DNA of 64,000 nt from Acidobacteriota bacterium (GCA_020200135.1 JAIVJI010000007.1:2586-66585); one strand, 5' to 3'. Positions 34,755-44,176 are shown, counted from the first letter of the stretch. Made by a program: numbers and translations. Notes: generated by a model not told the origin, from the sequence alone.

Positions 34755-35187
34755 CGGCTGGCTGCGTCGCCATGAGACCGGTCGGCAGGAGATCGCCGAC
34801 CTGCTGGCGATTGTCGACCGCGACTTGGCAGACGCGGGAGGCAACATCTCGCCGGACTGGCGCTTCGGCATCGCTTACAACGGGTCGTTGAAGCTCTGCA
34901 CCATCCTGCTGCATGCGTCCGGATATCGCCCAGAGAAGACTCTTCAGCATTACCGCGCTATAACCGCGATGCCGATGATTCTGGGGGCGGAGCGGGAGGA
35001 CGATGCCGATTATCTGGATCGCTGCCGCCGCAAGCGCAATATCGCCGAATATGATCGTACAGACGTGGTGACGGAAAGGGACGCGCAGGAGTTGATAGAG
35101 TTTACAAGGGAGTTACGGGCCGCCGTGCTCCAGTGGCTGGAGCAGTATTACCCAAATCTCGTCCCGGAAGGGCGCGCTTATGAATGA
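34729..35187 (+). CDS. HEPN-domain toxin partner of the MNT protein
   Basis: 152 residues. An all-helical protein with SLEDWTNNGWLRRHETGRQE, SLKLCTILLHASGYRP and DRCRRKRNIAEYDRTD. The last corresponds to the HEPN active-site region (usual R-x4-6-H); here it reads R-x-R-N-x3-Y, a variant seen in many HEPN proteins of this type. The partner is the overlapping MNT gene, and adenylylation of the tyrosine is plausible by analogy with MntA/HepT. Start chosen at 34729 inside the antitoxin gene because the homologous N-terminus begins there. It overlaps the following gene by 8 bp. Confidence 0.82.
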   Translation: MSLEDWTNNGWLRRHETGRQEIADLLAIVDRDLADAGGNISPDWRFGIAYNGSLKLCTILLHASGYRPEKTLQHYRAITAMPMILGAEREDDADYLDRCRRKRNIAEYDRTDVVTERDAQELIEFTRELRAAVLQWLEQYYPNLVPEGRAYE

Positions 35188-35794
35188 CGATGGTGGGGAC
35201 AAGGACAATGATGGGGCACAGGCCGCCGACCATGTGCGGGAAGACGAGGAGGCAGGGGCAGTCAGCGAACTCACTTGGATGTCGGAAGAGTGTCCGCCCG
35301 AGACGGCAGCGCAATTCTGGCTGAGCGTGGCGGCTTACGAGCAGGCACCCTGGACAACTCACTTTCAAGAACTTGTGGATGCCGGGGTTGAGCTTCCCTC
35401 TCCCGAGTCGATGGACGACCTGCAACTGGCGGCTAAGCTGTCGGAGGTAGTTGACGGTTTGGCCCGGATGAGGGTTTTTCTGAGCCAGACAGATCACCTG
35501 AGCGACCGCGAGTTATATACGCTGCTATGGAAGGATACCCTCCGCGAGCCGGTTAAAGACATGCCGCTCGACGAGTCAGCCGCCTGGCACATAGACCTCC
35601 TGAGCGGCGGCGGTGAGGAGGACACGCGCCTGTACCTAAAGTATTACGCGGACGAGGAGACACGGCGGCACTGGCTGACGGACTTCCCTGATGACGAGGT
35701 GCCCCCGCACGAGGAACCGCCCTATGACCGCGACAGACATTTGCCGCGGGTGCGTGGCCTAGCCGAGCCGGATGAGAGTGACGAGTTGATGTGA
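35180..35794 (+). CDS. acidic hypothetical protein coupled to the HEPN gene
   Basis: 204 residues, very acidic (DDGGDKDNDG at the start, DESDELM at the end). Central helices (LAAKLSEVVDGLARMRVFLS, RELYTLLWKDTLREPVKDMP) look well conserved in style. It starts inside the HEPN gene (8-bp overlap). No catalytic motif found. It may be a third component of the toxin-antitoxin operon or an unrelated rider. Downstream, a GC-rich inverted repeat (GGCCGCC/GGCGGCC near 35811-35826) may end the transcript. Confidence 0.65.
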   Translation: MNDDGGDKDNDGAQAADHVREDEEAGAVSELTWMSEECPPETAAQFWLSVAAYEQAPWTTHFQELVDAGVELPSPESMDDLQLAAKLSEVVDGLARMRVFLSQTDHLSDRELYTLLWKDTLREPVKDMPLDESAAWHIDLLSGGGEEDTRLYLKYYADEETRRHWLTDFPDDEVPPHEEPPYDRDRHLPRVRGLAEPDESDELM

Positions 35795-35938
35795 GTATGA
35801 GAGGCCGCCCCGGCGGCCGGAGGTGAATATCTTGCTGCGTCGGTCGCGTCCAGAGCCTTTTGCCGGATGCACGCGCCAATGAGGGAAAGGACGCCCGAGC
35901 AGGCCGCAGAAGCGGCGCGTAAATTTTATTCGCTGGTC

Positions 35939-37180
35939 TCACCAGTCTTCTTCTTCGTCTTTCTCCATGTTCGGATACTGCGGCGGCGCCTCGCCGTGTT
36001 CTTCGAGTAGCTTCGGTTTTTTAATTCTGCCGTCAGCCGGGTCGATCCTTTCCAGCCTCACGTCGAAGCGCCACTCGTCGCCAAAGTCGAACAGGTATTC
36101 CATTGACGCCCCGGGCCGAAAGGGGATTTCCCCGATGGCGACCTGGTCGGTGGAGGGAGGCTCCTCCAGATAAGGGTGTTTGACTTGGACGGTCACGCCG
36201 AAGCGGTCGCGGTAGGAGAATTGGTAGAGGTGATCGTCGTCAAAGTCGTAGGCGCGCAGGATGGCGTGGCTCAGGTCGTCGAGCGAGAGAGCGGCGGGGA
36301 TCGCGATCCGCCGCCAGACTTTTGCGCTGAGCGAGACTTTGAAAACGTAGAGTCCGTTCACCAAAGCGACTTGAGGAATCTCAAGGTTCCTGCGCCACTC
36401 GGGGAAGAAGGGTTGCAGCAGGGATTGCAGTGCGCCGAAGGTGGCCGCCTCTTCGAGTTCGGCTTCGCTCAGCTCAAATCTCATGGCGGCGAGCCGGTGC
36501 CGGGACAGCAGCTTGAAGAGTGCTTCGCCGAAAGGCGTCCGTTTGACGCGCTCGACGGCCCACCCCTTGCCGGCTTCCGGCCGGCCCTCCTCGACCGAGA
36601 CGCAGCCGAACAGTTCCAGCAACGCGAGGTTGTAGGTTCCGACGTGGTAAGGGATGGTGAGTTGCTCCGCCTGCCTGTCGCCGGCCACTTTCCAGCCCGC
36701 GTTGGGGAGGCCCTCCATGAAGGTTGAGCACTTGAAGAGCGGGCCCAAGGGGTCGCGGTCGTCGCCGATAATCTCGCCCTCGCCGCGCAGCAGCCACGCC
36801 TCAAGCAGCGTGAAGTAATGTTCCGTCGGGTTCAGACCGCGCCAGGAGGCGAGCGCCTCCCCGTCCAGTGCGAGGAGAGGTTGCTTCCCTTTGACTTCAA
36901 TCAACGAAAGGCCACTCGCGCGCAGGAGCAGGTAGAGGCCGTTGATGTGCGGGTACGACTTCTGCTGTGGCCTCCTGAGGAGGATGCGGAGGGGCTTCGA
37001 CAGACGCGCGTTGAGTTCGGCGAGCGTGCTCATCGGCAACAACTGATGTACGCCGCTGACCTTTATCTCCCTCTCGCCGACGAAATCCAGAAGGGTCCCG
37101 AAATCACGTAAGACGTTGCCCGGCCCGTCTTCGTTAATAATCTGCTCTCGAAGGGTCTGCTGGTATTCAGATGACAGCAT
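35939..37180 (-). CDS. plasmid pRiA4b Orf3-like domain protein
   Basis: 413 residues. The C-terminal 170 residues carry the pRiA4b Orf3 pattern: YVFKVSLSAKVWRRIAIPA, LSHAILRAYDFDDDHLYQF, EYLFDFGDEWRFDVRLE. The N-terminal 230 residues are helical and unassigned (LPMSTLAELNARLSKPLRI, SYPHINGLYLLLRASGL). The family is common in mobile or plasmid-derived regions, and its function is unknown. It runs opposite to its neighbours in the island. The 230-bp gap 37181-37411 shows no gene. Confidence 0.82.
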   Translation of the reverse strand: MLSSEYQQTLREQIINEDGPGNVLRDFGTLLDFVGEREIKVSGVHQLLPMSTLAELNARLSKPLRILLRRPQQKSYPHINGLYLLLRASGLSLIEVKGKQPLLALDGEALASWRGLNPTEHYFTLLEAWLLRGEGEIIGDDRDPLGPLFKCSTFMEGLPNAGWKVAGDRQAEQLTIPYHVGTYNLALLELFGCVSVEEGRPEAGKGWAVERVKRTPFGEALFKLLSRHRLAAMRFELSEAELEEAATFGALQSLLQPFFPEWRRNLEIPQVALVNGLYVFKVSLSAKVWRRIAIPAALSLDDLSHAILRAYDFDDDHLYQFSYRDRFGVTVQVKHPYLEEPPSTDQVAIGEIPFRPGASMEYLFDFGDEWRFDVRLERIDPADGRIKKPKLLEEHGEAPPQYPNMEKDEEEDW

Positions 37181-37411
37181 GATGTCCGTGTCCTGTCCGA
37201 AGTGACGCCGGGTGAAAGCGTAAGCCTCGACCGTTCGCTATTTCAAGCGTTATCATCCGGCGAAAGTAGGTGAAGACCTGAGGGCGAAGCCTGAAGACAG
37301 ACGCTCCCGGCCGCCAAACGACGCAACAGCTTTCCTACTCCGGCAAGGGCACGGGCCGGCGGGCACTGCCGGGCGATAGACGATTCCTGCACCACAAATG
37401 GAATAGCTCGT

Positions 37412-37864
37412 ATGGTAAGAAGCACGAGGATCGGCAGGTTGCCGCCGCGCTACGGCTTCATCCTAAACCCTCATGCCGGGACCCGCCTCAGTAAATGCCC
37501 GCGGTGTGAGAAGCTCACCTACCCGCGCAAGTTCGCTTTCTTCATCCACGTTAACGGGTGGGGGCCGATAGCGCTCGGCAAGACCTGTAAGTATTGCTCG
37601 CGGTGTGAGCTGATCATGATGCATCAGGATGAGTTGGAGGCGGAGCTAGCCCATAGCTTTAGCAAATTCGCTCCTGAAGTCATCGGGAATGATTATCTCG
37701 TGTTAGGTACGATTGAGAGGAGAGTGTGGCAGAAGGGAGCTGAAGGCGAGGAAACAGAGGTCGGGGAAGTCTTGAAGCACGTGGCGGATTTCAAGAAGGT
37801 CTATGACCTGGAATACGACCCGGGCGGGTGGTACCCGGCGGACGCGGGACGGGGGCGCGGATGA
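37412..37864 (+). CDS. zinc-ribbon-like hypothetical protein
   Basis: 150 residues. CPRCEKLTYPRK and KTCKYCSRCELI give two CxxC-type pairs that could bind zinc. The phrases RLPPRYGFILNPH and VIGNDYLVLGTIERRVW suggest a compact conserved domain. No function is known to me. It lies in a run of small accessory genes, 36 bp before the DUF1186 gene on the same strand. Confidence 0.65.
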   Translation: MVRSTRIGRLPPRYGFILNPHAGTRLSKCPRCEKLTYPRKFAFFIHVNGWGPIALGKTCKYCSRCELIMMHQDELEAELAHSFSKFAPEVIGNDYLVLGTIERRVWQKGAEGEETEVGEVLKHVADFKKVYDLEYDPGGWYPADAGRGRG

Positions 37865-37900
37865 ATCACCCCGTCTGACAATGGCGTGCGCTCTTAACCA

Positions 37901-38743
37901 ATGAACATGGAAGAGATCATCGAACGGCTAAAATTTTATGACGGCACTTTCCCCCGCCAGGCGTTGGAGGAGGCGGTGGCGAGGCGAGAACAGGTTACCC
38001 CTATTCTTCTACAGGTTCTTGAGGAAGCCGCTCGCAATATCGAAGACGTTTACGAGCAGGAAGATTACATGGCTCACATCTATGCCATGCTCCTGCTGGC
38101 CCAGTTCCGTGAGAAGCGCGCCTACCCGCTGGTCGTCGATTTCTTCTCCGCGCCGGGCGACATCTCGCTGGAAGCTACCGGGGATGTCGTCACCGAATAC
38201 CTCAGTCGAATATTGGCTTCGGTCTGTTGCGGGGACGTGAGCCTCATCAGGCAATTAGCTGAGAACGAGGAGGCGGACGAGTTCGTCCGTAACGCGGCGC
38301 TGGAATCTCTGGTCTGCCTGGTCGCCACGGGCCAGATGCCGCGGGAGGAAGTGCTGGCGTATTACAAGAGCCTGTTTGAAAGCGATCTCTCGAAAGAGCC
38401 TTCGCATTTCTGGGACGGGCTGGCCTCTTGCTGCACGGACTTATACCCGGAAGAGATTTACCCGCAGATAAAGCAAGCCTTCGAGGAAGACCTGATAGAC
38501 GAATGGGTCATTGATCTGGACTTTGTCGATGAACAACTGGCGCTCGGCAGGGAAGAGGTTCTGGCCAGGCTTCAGGATGACAGGTACAAGCTGATTGAAG
38601 ATACGATTGGGGAGCTTGAGTCGTGGGCCTGCTTCCAACCTCCCATTCGGCAGCAGCCAATTGTCAAAAAGAAGAAGATAGGCCGCAACGAGCCGTGCCC
38701 GTGCGGGAGCGGGAAGAAATTTAAGAAGTGTTGTGGCACCTGA
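37901..38743 (+). CDS. DUF1186-like helical repeat protein with SEC-C motif
   Basis: 280 residues. The body is a HEAT-like helical solenoid ([54 protein letters not shown]) fitting DUF1186. The C-terminus [20 protein letters not shown] is the canonical SEC-C zinc motif. Such proteins occur widely in accessory regions; the role is not established. Two Met starts lie 6 nt apart and the first is used. Confidence 0.85.
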   Translation: MNMEEIIERLKFYDGTFPRQALEEAVARREQVTPILLQVLEEAARNIEDVYEQEDYMAHIYAMLLLAQFREKRAYPLVVDFFSAPGDISLEATGDVVTEYLSRILASVCCGDVSLIRQLAENEEADEFVRNAALESLVCLVATGQMPREEVLAYYKSLFESDLSKEPSHFWDGLASCCTDLYPEEIYPQIKQAFEEDLIDEWVIDLDFVDEQLALGREEVLARLQDDRYKLIEDTIGELESWACFQPPIRQQPIVKKKKIGRNEPCPCGSGKKFKKCCGT

Positions 38744-38964
38744 GGCGGGGCTAACATCGCATCGGGCTGGACGCGCAGGCGGCTATGTCCGCAACGCGCC
38801 GGGGTGATAGGGAGCGTCCGGCGTTTGGTAATCCTCGGAAGTCAGGGCTGAAGTGATTCCTGGTAGGGAGAGAAAGGGTGTAATAGAGCATTGGCCGCTT
38901 CTTCGCCTGAGCTAAGACGATCATTCGGGGCGGCCGGAGCATGAGTTCCGGGGTGCGCTGTTGA

Positions 38965-39201
38965 GCGGCGCGGTATCAGACCTGGCTGCCTGAGCTTACC
39001 GACTACCTTCTGGTCTCGCAGACGAAACCCCGGATCGACCACTTCCGTCTCCGGGCTGGCGGCGAGTGGCTTTACTCTTTAGTGAATAGCCTCGAAGAGA
39101 GCCTCCGCCTCGATTCCATCGGCTGCGTCCTGCAACTCACAGATGTATACGACCGGATTGTTTTCCCGGTCGAAGAGCCTGAAGACCCGAGCGAAGAATA
39201 A
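38965..39201 (+). pseudogene. 3' remnant of a Uma2-family endonuclease
   Basis: After an in-frame stop at 38962-38964 the frame reads RYQTWLPELTDYLLVSQTKP, then DHFRLRAGGEWLYSLVN and RLDSIGCVLQLTDVYDRIVF, ending at the stop 39199-39201. This is the C-terminal half of Uma2 (DUF820) PD-(D/E)xK-fold proteins. The N-terminal catalytic half is missing. An opposite-strand open frame over the same bases (39079-39345) is its shadow. The rest of 38744-39494 shows no intact gene. Confidence 0.7.
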
Positions 39202-39494
39202 GCCGCCGGTATCCGCTCCTGCCACCTCCCGTTCATGGCCGGAAAGCATGTCCCAGCGGCGCGTATGATTAAAAGTTGTTGAAGACAGTAGGACTGCTCT
39301 GTTAATATTTTTGTAGGTCGGAGGAAATCGCAATTTCCTCCGCATTTTCTACGCACTCCCTCACGCCCTATCTTGCAGTGGAGCCGGTTTCCTTAATCTC
39401 GCTGCGGCCTGAAGTCTGAGAATCGGCCTTACTGACTGCCCTCAAGATTTCCGGCGGCCCCGCGGGGCTCTGCGCGAAGACTCTTACTTTATCT

Positions 39495-41411
39495 ATGAGC
39501 ATGATGACGACCGTTGACGTGACAGCGCGCCCGGATTACGAGCCGGGCGCGGAGTTGGGAGCAGCGCTTCTCGAAGGTCTCCCCATCGGCGTCTACCGCA
39601 CGTCGCCCGAAGGGCGCGTGCTCATGGCTAACTCGGCGCTATTAAGGATGCTCGGTTACGCCTCGCTTGAGGAGTTGTCGTCGCGCGACCTCAACCGGGA
39701 GTTTGAGCCGGGGTACCGGCGTTCCGAGTTCAGGCAGGCGCTTGAGCGGGACGGCGAGGTCGTGGGCTTGGAGTCGCTCTGGACGCGCAAAGACGGGTCG
39801 AGCTTTTACGCGCGTGAAAACGCGAGGGCGGTCAGGGACGAGGTCGGCTCCGTTCTTTACTTTGAGGGCACGGTCGAGGATGTCACGAGCCGGAGGCGAG
39901 TCGAAGAGGAATGCCATGCCCTGCTGGAGATCGTTCAAGGGCTCAACGCCACTTACGACCTGGACGAACTCTTCTCCCTGATTCACCGCGCGGTCGGGAG
40001 GGTGCTCTACGCCGAAAACTTTCTCATCGCCCTCTACAACCCGGAGACGGGGTTCCTGCACTTCGAATTCTTCGTGGACAAACACGACCCCATGCCGCCG
40101 CCCCGGCCGCTCGGCAAAGGGCTGAGCGGGTACGTTATAAACAACGACCTGCCGCTGCTTCTTTCTCGCGAGGAGCAGCGGCAAATGGTCGAGAAGGGGA
40201 TGGTCGAAGGAGTGGTCGGCACCTTCTCGGCTTCCTGGCTTGGCATGCCTTTGAGGACGCCCTCGGGCACCATCGGCGTGCTGGTCGTCCAGCACTACGA
40301 GGAGGAGCATGTCTACGCGGAGGGAGATGTCGAGTTCCTCACGTCGGTGGCGGGGCAGGTCGCCGTCGCCATCGAGCGGAGGCGGGCCGAAGTGGCTTTG
40401 CGGCGCAGCGAGGCCGAGCTGAAGAAGTTCGCCGCGAAGCTTGAGGCCAGCAACAGAGAGCTACAGGACTTCGCCTCCGTCGCCTCGCACGACTTGCAGG
40501 AGCCGCTCCGAAAGATTCAGGCGTTCGGGGACCGCCTTAAGACGAAGTACGCGGACGCGCTCGGCGAGGGAGGCGGCGACTACCTTGAGCGTATGCAGAA
40601 CGCAGCCGGTCGCATGCAGACGCTCATCAACGACCTGCTCACCTTCTCGCGCGTCACGACGAAGGCGCAGCCGTTCGTCGCGGTTGATTTGGCGGAAGTG
40701 GCGGCGGGCGTCGTCTCCGACCTTGAGGCCCGCGTCGAGCGCTCCGGCGGGCGCGTCGAGATAGGCGAGATGTTGACGCTCGACGCAGACCCTTTGCAGA
40801 TGCGTCAGCTTCTGCAAAACCTAATCGGCAACGGCTTGAAGTTCCACAAGCCGGACGAGCCGCCGCTGGTCAAGGTTTGGTGTGAGCGCGTGGCGTCGAA
40901 TGACGCCGACGCGGAACCTGCGGGGGGCGACCTCTGCCGCCTCTTCGTCGAAGACAACGGCATTGGGTTCGACGAGAAGTACCTTGACCGCATCTTCACA
41001 GTCTTCCAGCGACTCCACGGCCGCCACCAATACGAGGGGACGGGTGTCGGGCTCGCCGTCGTCCGTCGCATCGCGGAGCGGCACGGCGGGAGCCTGTACC
41101 ACCGCGGCCGGTTCGCTGGCGAAGGCGAGTCGCCACGGCCGGGCCTCATACTGCTCGACCTGAACATGCCGCGCATGGACGGGCGCGAGGCGTTGCGCGA
41201 AATCAAAAGCGACCCGGCGCTGCGCTCCATCCCCGTCGTCGTCCTCACAACTTCCAAGGCGGAAGAGGACATCTACCGCACGTACGACCTCGGCGTGAAC
41301 TCGTTCATCACCAAGCCGGTGCAGTTCGAGGGACTCGTCGAGGTGATGAGGACGCTTGGCAAGTACTGGTTCGAGATAGTGGAACTGCCCGACGCGGGCA
41401 ACGCCCTCTGA
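39495..41411 (+). CDS. PAS-GAF histidine kinase fused to a truncated receiver domain
   Basis: 638 residues. PAS about 20-135 (LLEGLPIGVYRTSPEGRVLM), GAF about 150-305 (LHFEFFVDKHDP, WLGMPLRTPSGTIGVLVVQH), then HisKA with the phospho-acceptor in SVASHDLQEPLRKIQ, and an HATPase with N box LLQNLIGNGLKF and G boxes VEDNGIGFD and GTGVGLAVVRR. At about residue 536 the ATPase domain stops early (RHGGSLYH) and runs into the rear half of an Rcp1/CheY-like receiver: LILLDLNMPRMDG with the phospho-Asp, VVVLTTSKAEEDI and SFITKPVQFEGL. The receiver's N-terminal strand and acidic pocket are missing. Cytoplasmic; no transmembrane segment seen. 32 bp upstream of the c-di-GMP gene. Confidence 0.9.
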   Translation: MSMMTTVDVTARPDYEPGAELGAALLEGLPIGVYRTSPEGRVLMANSALLRMLGYASLEELSSRDLNREFEPGYRRSEFRQALERDGEVVGLESLWTRKDGSSFYARENARAVRDEVGSVLYFEGTVEDVTSRRRVEEECHALLEIVQGLNATYDLDELFSLIHRAVGRVLYAENFLIALYNPETGFLHFEFFVDKHDPMPPPRPLGKGLSGYVINNDLPLLLSREEQRQMVEKGMVEGVVGTFSASWLGMPLRTPSGTIGVLVVQHYEEEHVYAEGDVEFLTSVAGQVAVAIERRRAEVALRRSEAELKKFAAKLEASNRELQDFASVASHDLQEPLRKIQAFGDRLKTKYADALGEGGGDYLERMQNAAGRMQTLINDLLTFSRVTTKAQPFVAVDLAEVAAGVVSDLEARVERSGGRVEIGEMLTLDADPLQMRQLLQNLIGNGLKFHKPDEPPLVKVWCERVASNDADAEPAGGDLCRLFVEDNGIGFDEKYLDRIFTVFQRLHGRHQYEGTGVGLAVVRRIAERHGGSLYHRGRFAGEGESPRPGLILLDLNMPRMDGREALREIKSDPALRSIPVVVLTTSKAEEDIYRTYDLGVNSFITKPVQFEGLVEVMRTLGKYWFEIVELPDAGNAL

Positions 41412-41443
41412 GATGAGCGCACCGGTTGTCAAAACCTCGTAAG

Positions 41444-43540
41444 ATGGACACGCTATCTATCAGAGTCCTGCTCGTAGACGACGACGAGGACGACTACGTG
41501 ATGACGCGCGACCTGCTGGCCGAACTCGGCCGCGGCGCGTTCCTCCTCGACTGGGTCTCCTCGTACGAGGAGGCGCGCGCGGCAGTCATCCGCGGCGAGC
41601 ACGACGTTTACCTGCTGGACTACCGCCTCGGCGAGCGGAGTGGGCTCGACCTGCTGCGCGAGGCAGGCGAGGAAGGCCGCGGCTCGCCGATGATTCTGCT
41701 CACGGGTCAGGGCGGCGACGAGGTGGACGCCGAGGCGATGAGGGCCGGCGCGGCGGATTATCTCATCAAAGGAAGTCTTGAAGCCCCACTTCTCGGCCGC
41801 TCGATACGCTACGCGGTCGAGCGTGCGCGTGCGTCGCGCGCTCTGCGCGAGAGCGAGGAGCGTTATCATCGTCTCGTCGAACTCTCCCCGGACGCCATAC
41901 TCGTTCACGCCGACGGCGAGATAGTCTTCGTCAACGGCGCGGGCGTGAAACTACTCGGTGCCGGCGCGCAGGAGCAGATAGTCGGCAGGCCCATCAATGA
42001 GTTCGTGCGCCACGACCGTCAGGAGGGCGTCGGGAAGAGACTTTGCGGAGCCGCGGGCGACGCGGCCTTCCTCGAAGAGAAGCTCGTGCGCGCGGACGGG
42101 ACGGAGGTCTGCGTCGAGGCGGCGGCCGTCCCCTTCGTTTACAAGGACAGGCCGGCCGTGCAGGTCGTCGCGCGCGACATAAGCCGCCGCAAGCAGATGG
42201 AAGAGAAGCTGCTGCACGACGCCTTCCACGACGCGCTGACCGGACTGCCGAACCGCGCGCTCTTCATGGATCACCTCCGGCTCGCCGTCGAGCGCGCCAA
42301 GAGGCCGAAGAAGAGATACCTCTTCGCAGTCCTCTTTCTAGACCTCGACCGCTTCAAGATCATCAACGACAGCCTCGGCCACACGATGGGCGACCAACTG
42401 CTGGTCGCCACGGCCGCGCGCATACAGAAGTGCCTGCGCCACCTCGACACGGTCGCGCGCTTCGGTGGCGACGAGTTTGCAGTCCTGCTCGACGGCGTGG
42501 AGGACGTGAACGACACGATCCGCGTGGCGCAGCGTCTACAGCGGGAGATAACCACGCCGATCAACGTCGGCGGCCACGAGGTCTTCACCTCCGTGAGCAT
42601 CGGCATCGCGCTCTCCAACACCGGCTACGAGCGGCCGGAGGACGTTGTGCGCGACGCCGACACGGCGATGTATCGCGCCAAGGCCGCAGGCAAGTCGCGC
42701 TACGAAATCTTCGACACCGCCATGCACTCGCGCGCCGTCGCGCTCCTGAAGTTGGAGTCCGACTTGAGGCGTGCGGTCGAGCGGGAGGAGTTCGTCGTCC
42801 ACTACCAGCCAATCGTGTCGCTCTCCGACGACTCGATTCAGGGCTTCGAGGCGCTCGTGCGCTGGCAACATCCCGAGCGGGGCTTGGTCACGCCGTCCGA
42901 GTTCATCCCCGTGGCCGAAGAGACGGGGCTCATCATCCCGCTCGGCCGCTGGGTGCTGCGCGAGTCCTGCCGACAGATGCACCGCCTGCAAGCGGCCTCC
43001 TCCGCGCCACGGCCCTTGTCGCTGAGCGTCAACCTCTCGGGCAAGCAGTTCATGCAGCCTGACCTCGTCGGCCAGGTAGAACAGATATTGGGTGAAACCG
43101 GCTTCGACCCACGCCGCCTACAGTTGGAAATCACGGAGAGTTCAGTCATCGAGAACACCGAGACAGTGACCGAGATGCTGCTGCAATTGCGCGCGCTCGG
43201 CATACGCCTGAGCATGGACGACTTCGGGACGGGCTACTCGTCCCTGAGCTATCTGCACCGATTCCCCATCCACACGCTAAAGATTGACCGCTCCTTCGTC
43301 AGCGGCGGCGACGGCGAGAACGAGATAGTCCGCACCATCACCATGCTCGCGCGCAACATGGGCATGGACATCGTCGCGGAAGGAGTCGAGACGAGGGAAC
43401 AACTCGCTTACCTCAAGGAGTTGAAATGCGAATATGGCCAAGGCTTCCTCTTCTCCCACCCGCTCGACCTCGACACCGCCTGTAAGCTGCTGGAGAGCGC
43501 TGACGCGGGCCTCACAGACATGCTGCAAGAGCTAAGTTGA
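41444..43540 (+). CDS. response regulator with PAS, GGDEF and EAL domains
   Basis: 698 residues. Receiver about 5-120 (VLLVDDDEDDYVMTRDLL, phospho-Asp in VYLLDYRLG), PAS about 135-255, GGDEF about 260-420 with intact RFGGDEFAVLL and an RxxD inhibitory site five residues before it (RHLDTVARF), and EAL about 435-690 with FEALVRWQHP, MDDFGTGYSSL, EGVETREQ. Both c-di-GMP synthesis and breakdown motifs are complete, so the net activity cannot be told from sequence. Probably receives phosphate from the kinase encoded just upstream. Start ATG 41444; an in-frame TTG lies six codons earlier. Confidence 0.93.
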   Translation: MDTLSIRVLLVDDDEDDYVMTRDLLAELGRGAFLLDWVSSYEEARAAVIRGEHDVYLLDYRLGERSGLDLLREAGEEGRGSPMILLTGQGGDEVDAEAMRAGAADYLIKGSLEAPLLGRSIRYAVERARASRALRESEERYHRLVELSPDAILVHADGEIVFVNGAGVKLLGAGAQEQIVGRPINEFVRHDRQEGVGKRLCGAAGDAAFLEEKLVRADGTEVCVEAAAVPFVYKDRPAVQVVARDISRRKQMEEKLLHDAFHDALTGLPNRALFMDHLRLAVERAKRPKKRYLFAVLFLDLDRFKIINDSLGHTMGDQLLVATAARIQKCLRHLDTVARFGGDEFAVLLDGVEDVNDTIRVAQRLQREITTPINVGGHEVFTSVSIGIALSNTGYERPEDVVRDADTAMYRAKAAGKSRYEIFDTAMHSRAVALLKLESDLRRAVEREEFVVHYQPIVSLSDDSIQGFEALVRWQHPERGLVTPSEFIPVAEETGLIIPLGRWVLRESCRQMHRLQAASSAPRPLSLSVNLSGKQFMQPDLVGQVEQILGETGFDPRRLQLEITESSVIENTETVTEMLLQLRALGIRLSMDDFGTGYSSLSYLHRFPIHTLKIDRSFVSGGDGENEIVRTITMLARNMGMDIVAEGVETREQLAYLKELKCEYGQGFLFSHPLDLDTACKLLESADAGLTDMLQELS

Positions 43541-43945
43541 GGCAGACAATCGCCCGCCCGTCGCCGCCGCGCTCGCGGGGACTAGCGCGTCGTTCTTGTC
43601 ACGGAACACCCAGTAACAGGCGTGCAGAGGTGCGAGACCAGTCGGCTACGGTTCGCGGTAATTGTTGGGAAAAGTTTGTACGCCGTACTTGGCGCAGTAG
43701 TGGGGAAGAGGATTCATAACCCTAGGGTTGGGAGCGCGAGCTGGTCAGACAATTCTTCCGCACGAAAAAAAACAAAAGAGAGCCTATTGATTCCTGTCTG
43801 AGTTAAAGCAGGAGGGGCTACGCCCCTGGGCAGTGGCGGGAATTTTGACGGGACTCAAGGGAGTGGAGAGGGCGAAATAGCTTCAGTCAGGCGCACGGAG
43901 CCAAATGTTCTACCGTTCGAGAATGGCTGCAAAACCGCGGTAAAA
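43541..43945. other. intergenic region without a convincing gene
   Basis: About 400 bp between the c-di-GMP gene and the tRNA terminator. It holds a possible decayed tRNA-like stretch near 43694-43760, an AGGGGC/GCCCCT inverted repeat near 43812 and a short A-rich tract. No intact gene seen on either strand. Confidence 0.5.
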
Positions 43946-43981
43946 GAAAGCGCCTGCATCTAAAAAGATACAGGCGCTTTC
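43946..43981 (-). terminator. Rho-independent terminator of the tRNA transcript
   Basis: Arms GAAAGCGCCTGCATCT (43946-43961) and AGATACAGGCGCTTTC (43966-43981) with one mismatch and a 4-nt loop. On the minus strand the stem is followed by TTTTACC. It lies directly downstream of tRNA-Asp. Confidence 0.85.
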
Positions 43982-43989
43982 TCGGTTAA

Positions 43990-44068
<79 letters not shown>

Positions 44069-44101
44069 GAGAACCTTAAATTTTCAAGGTCGGCGCGCAT
44101 G

Positions 44102-44176
<75 letters not shown>

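Noticed and set aside
39079..39345. Small minus-strand gene
   Set aside because: It is the antisense of a Uma2 C-terminal remnant that reads clearly on the plus strand.
43850..43980. Short plus-strand open frame ahead of the tRNA terminator
   Set aside because: No start, ribosome site or known family; it ends inside the terminator stem.
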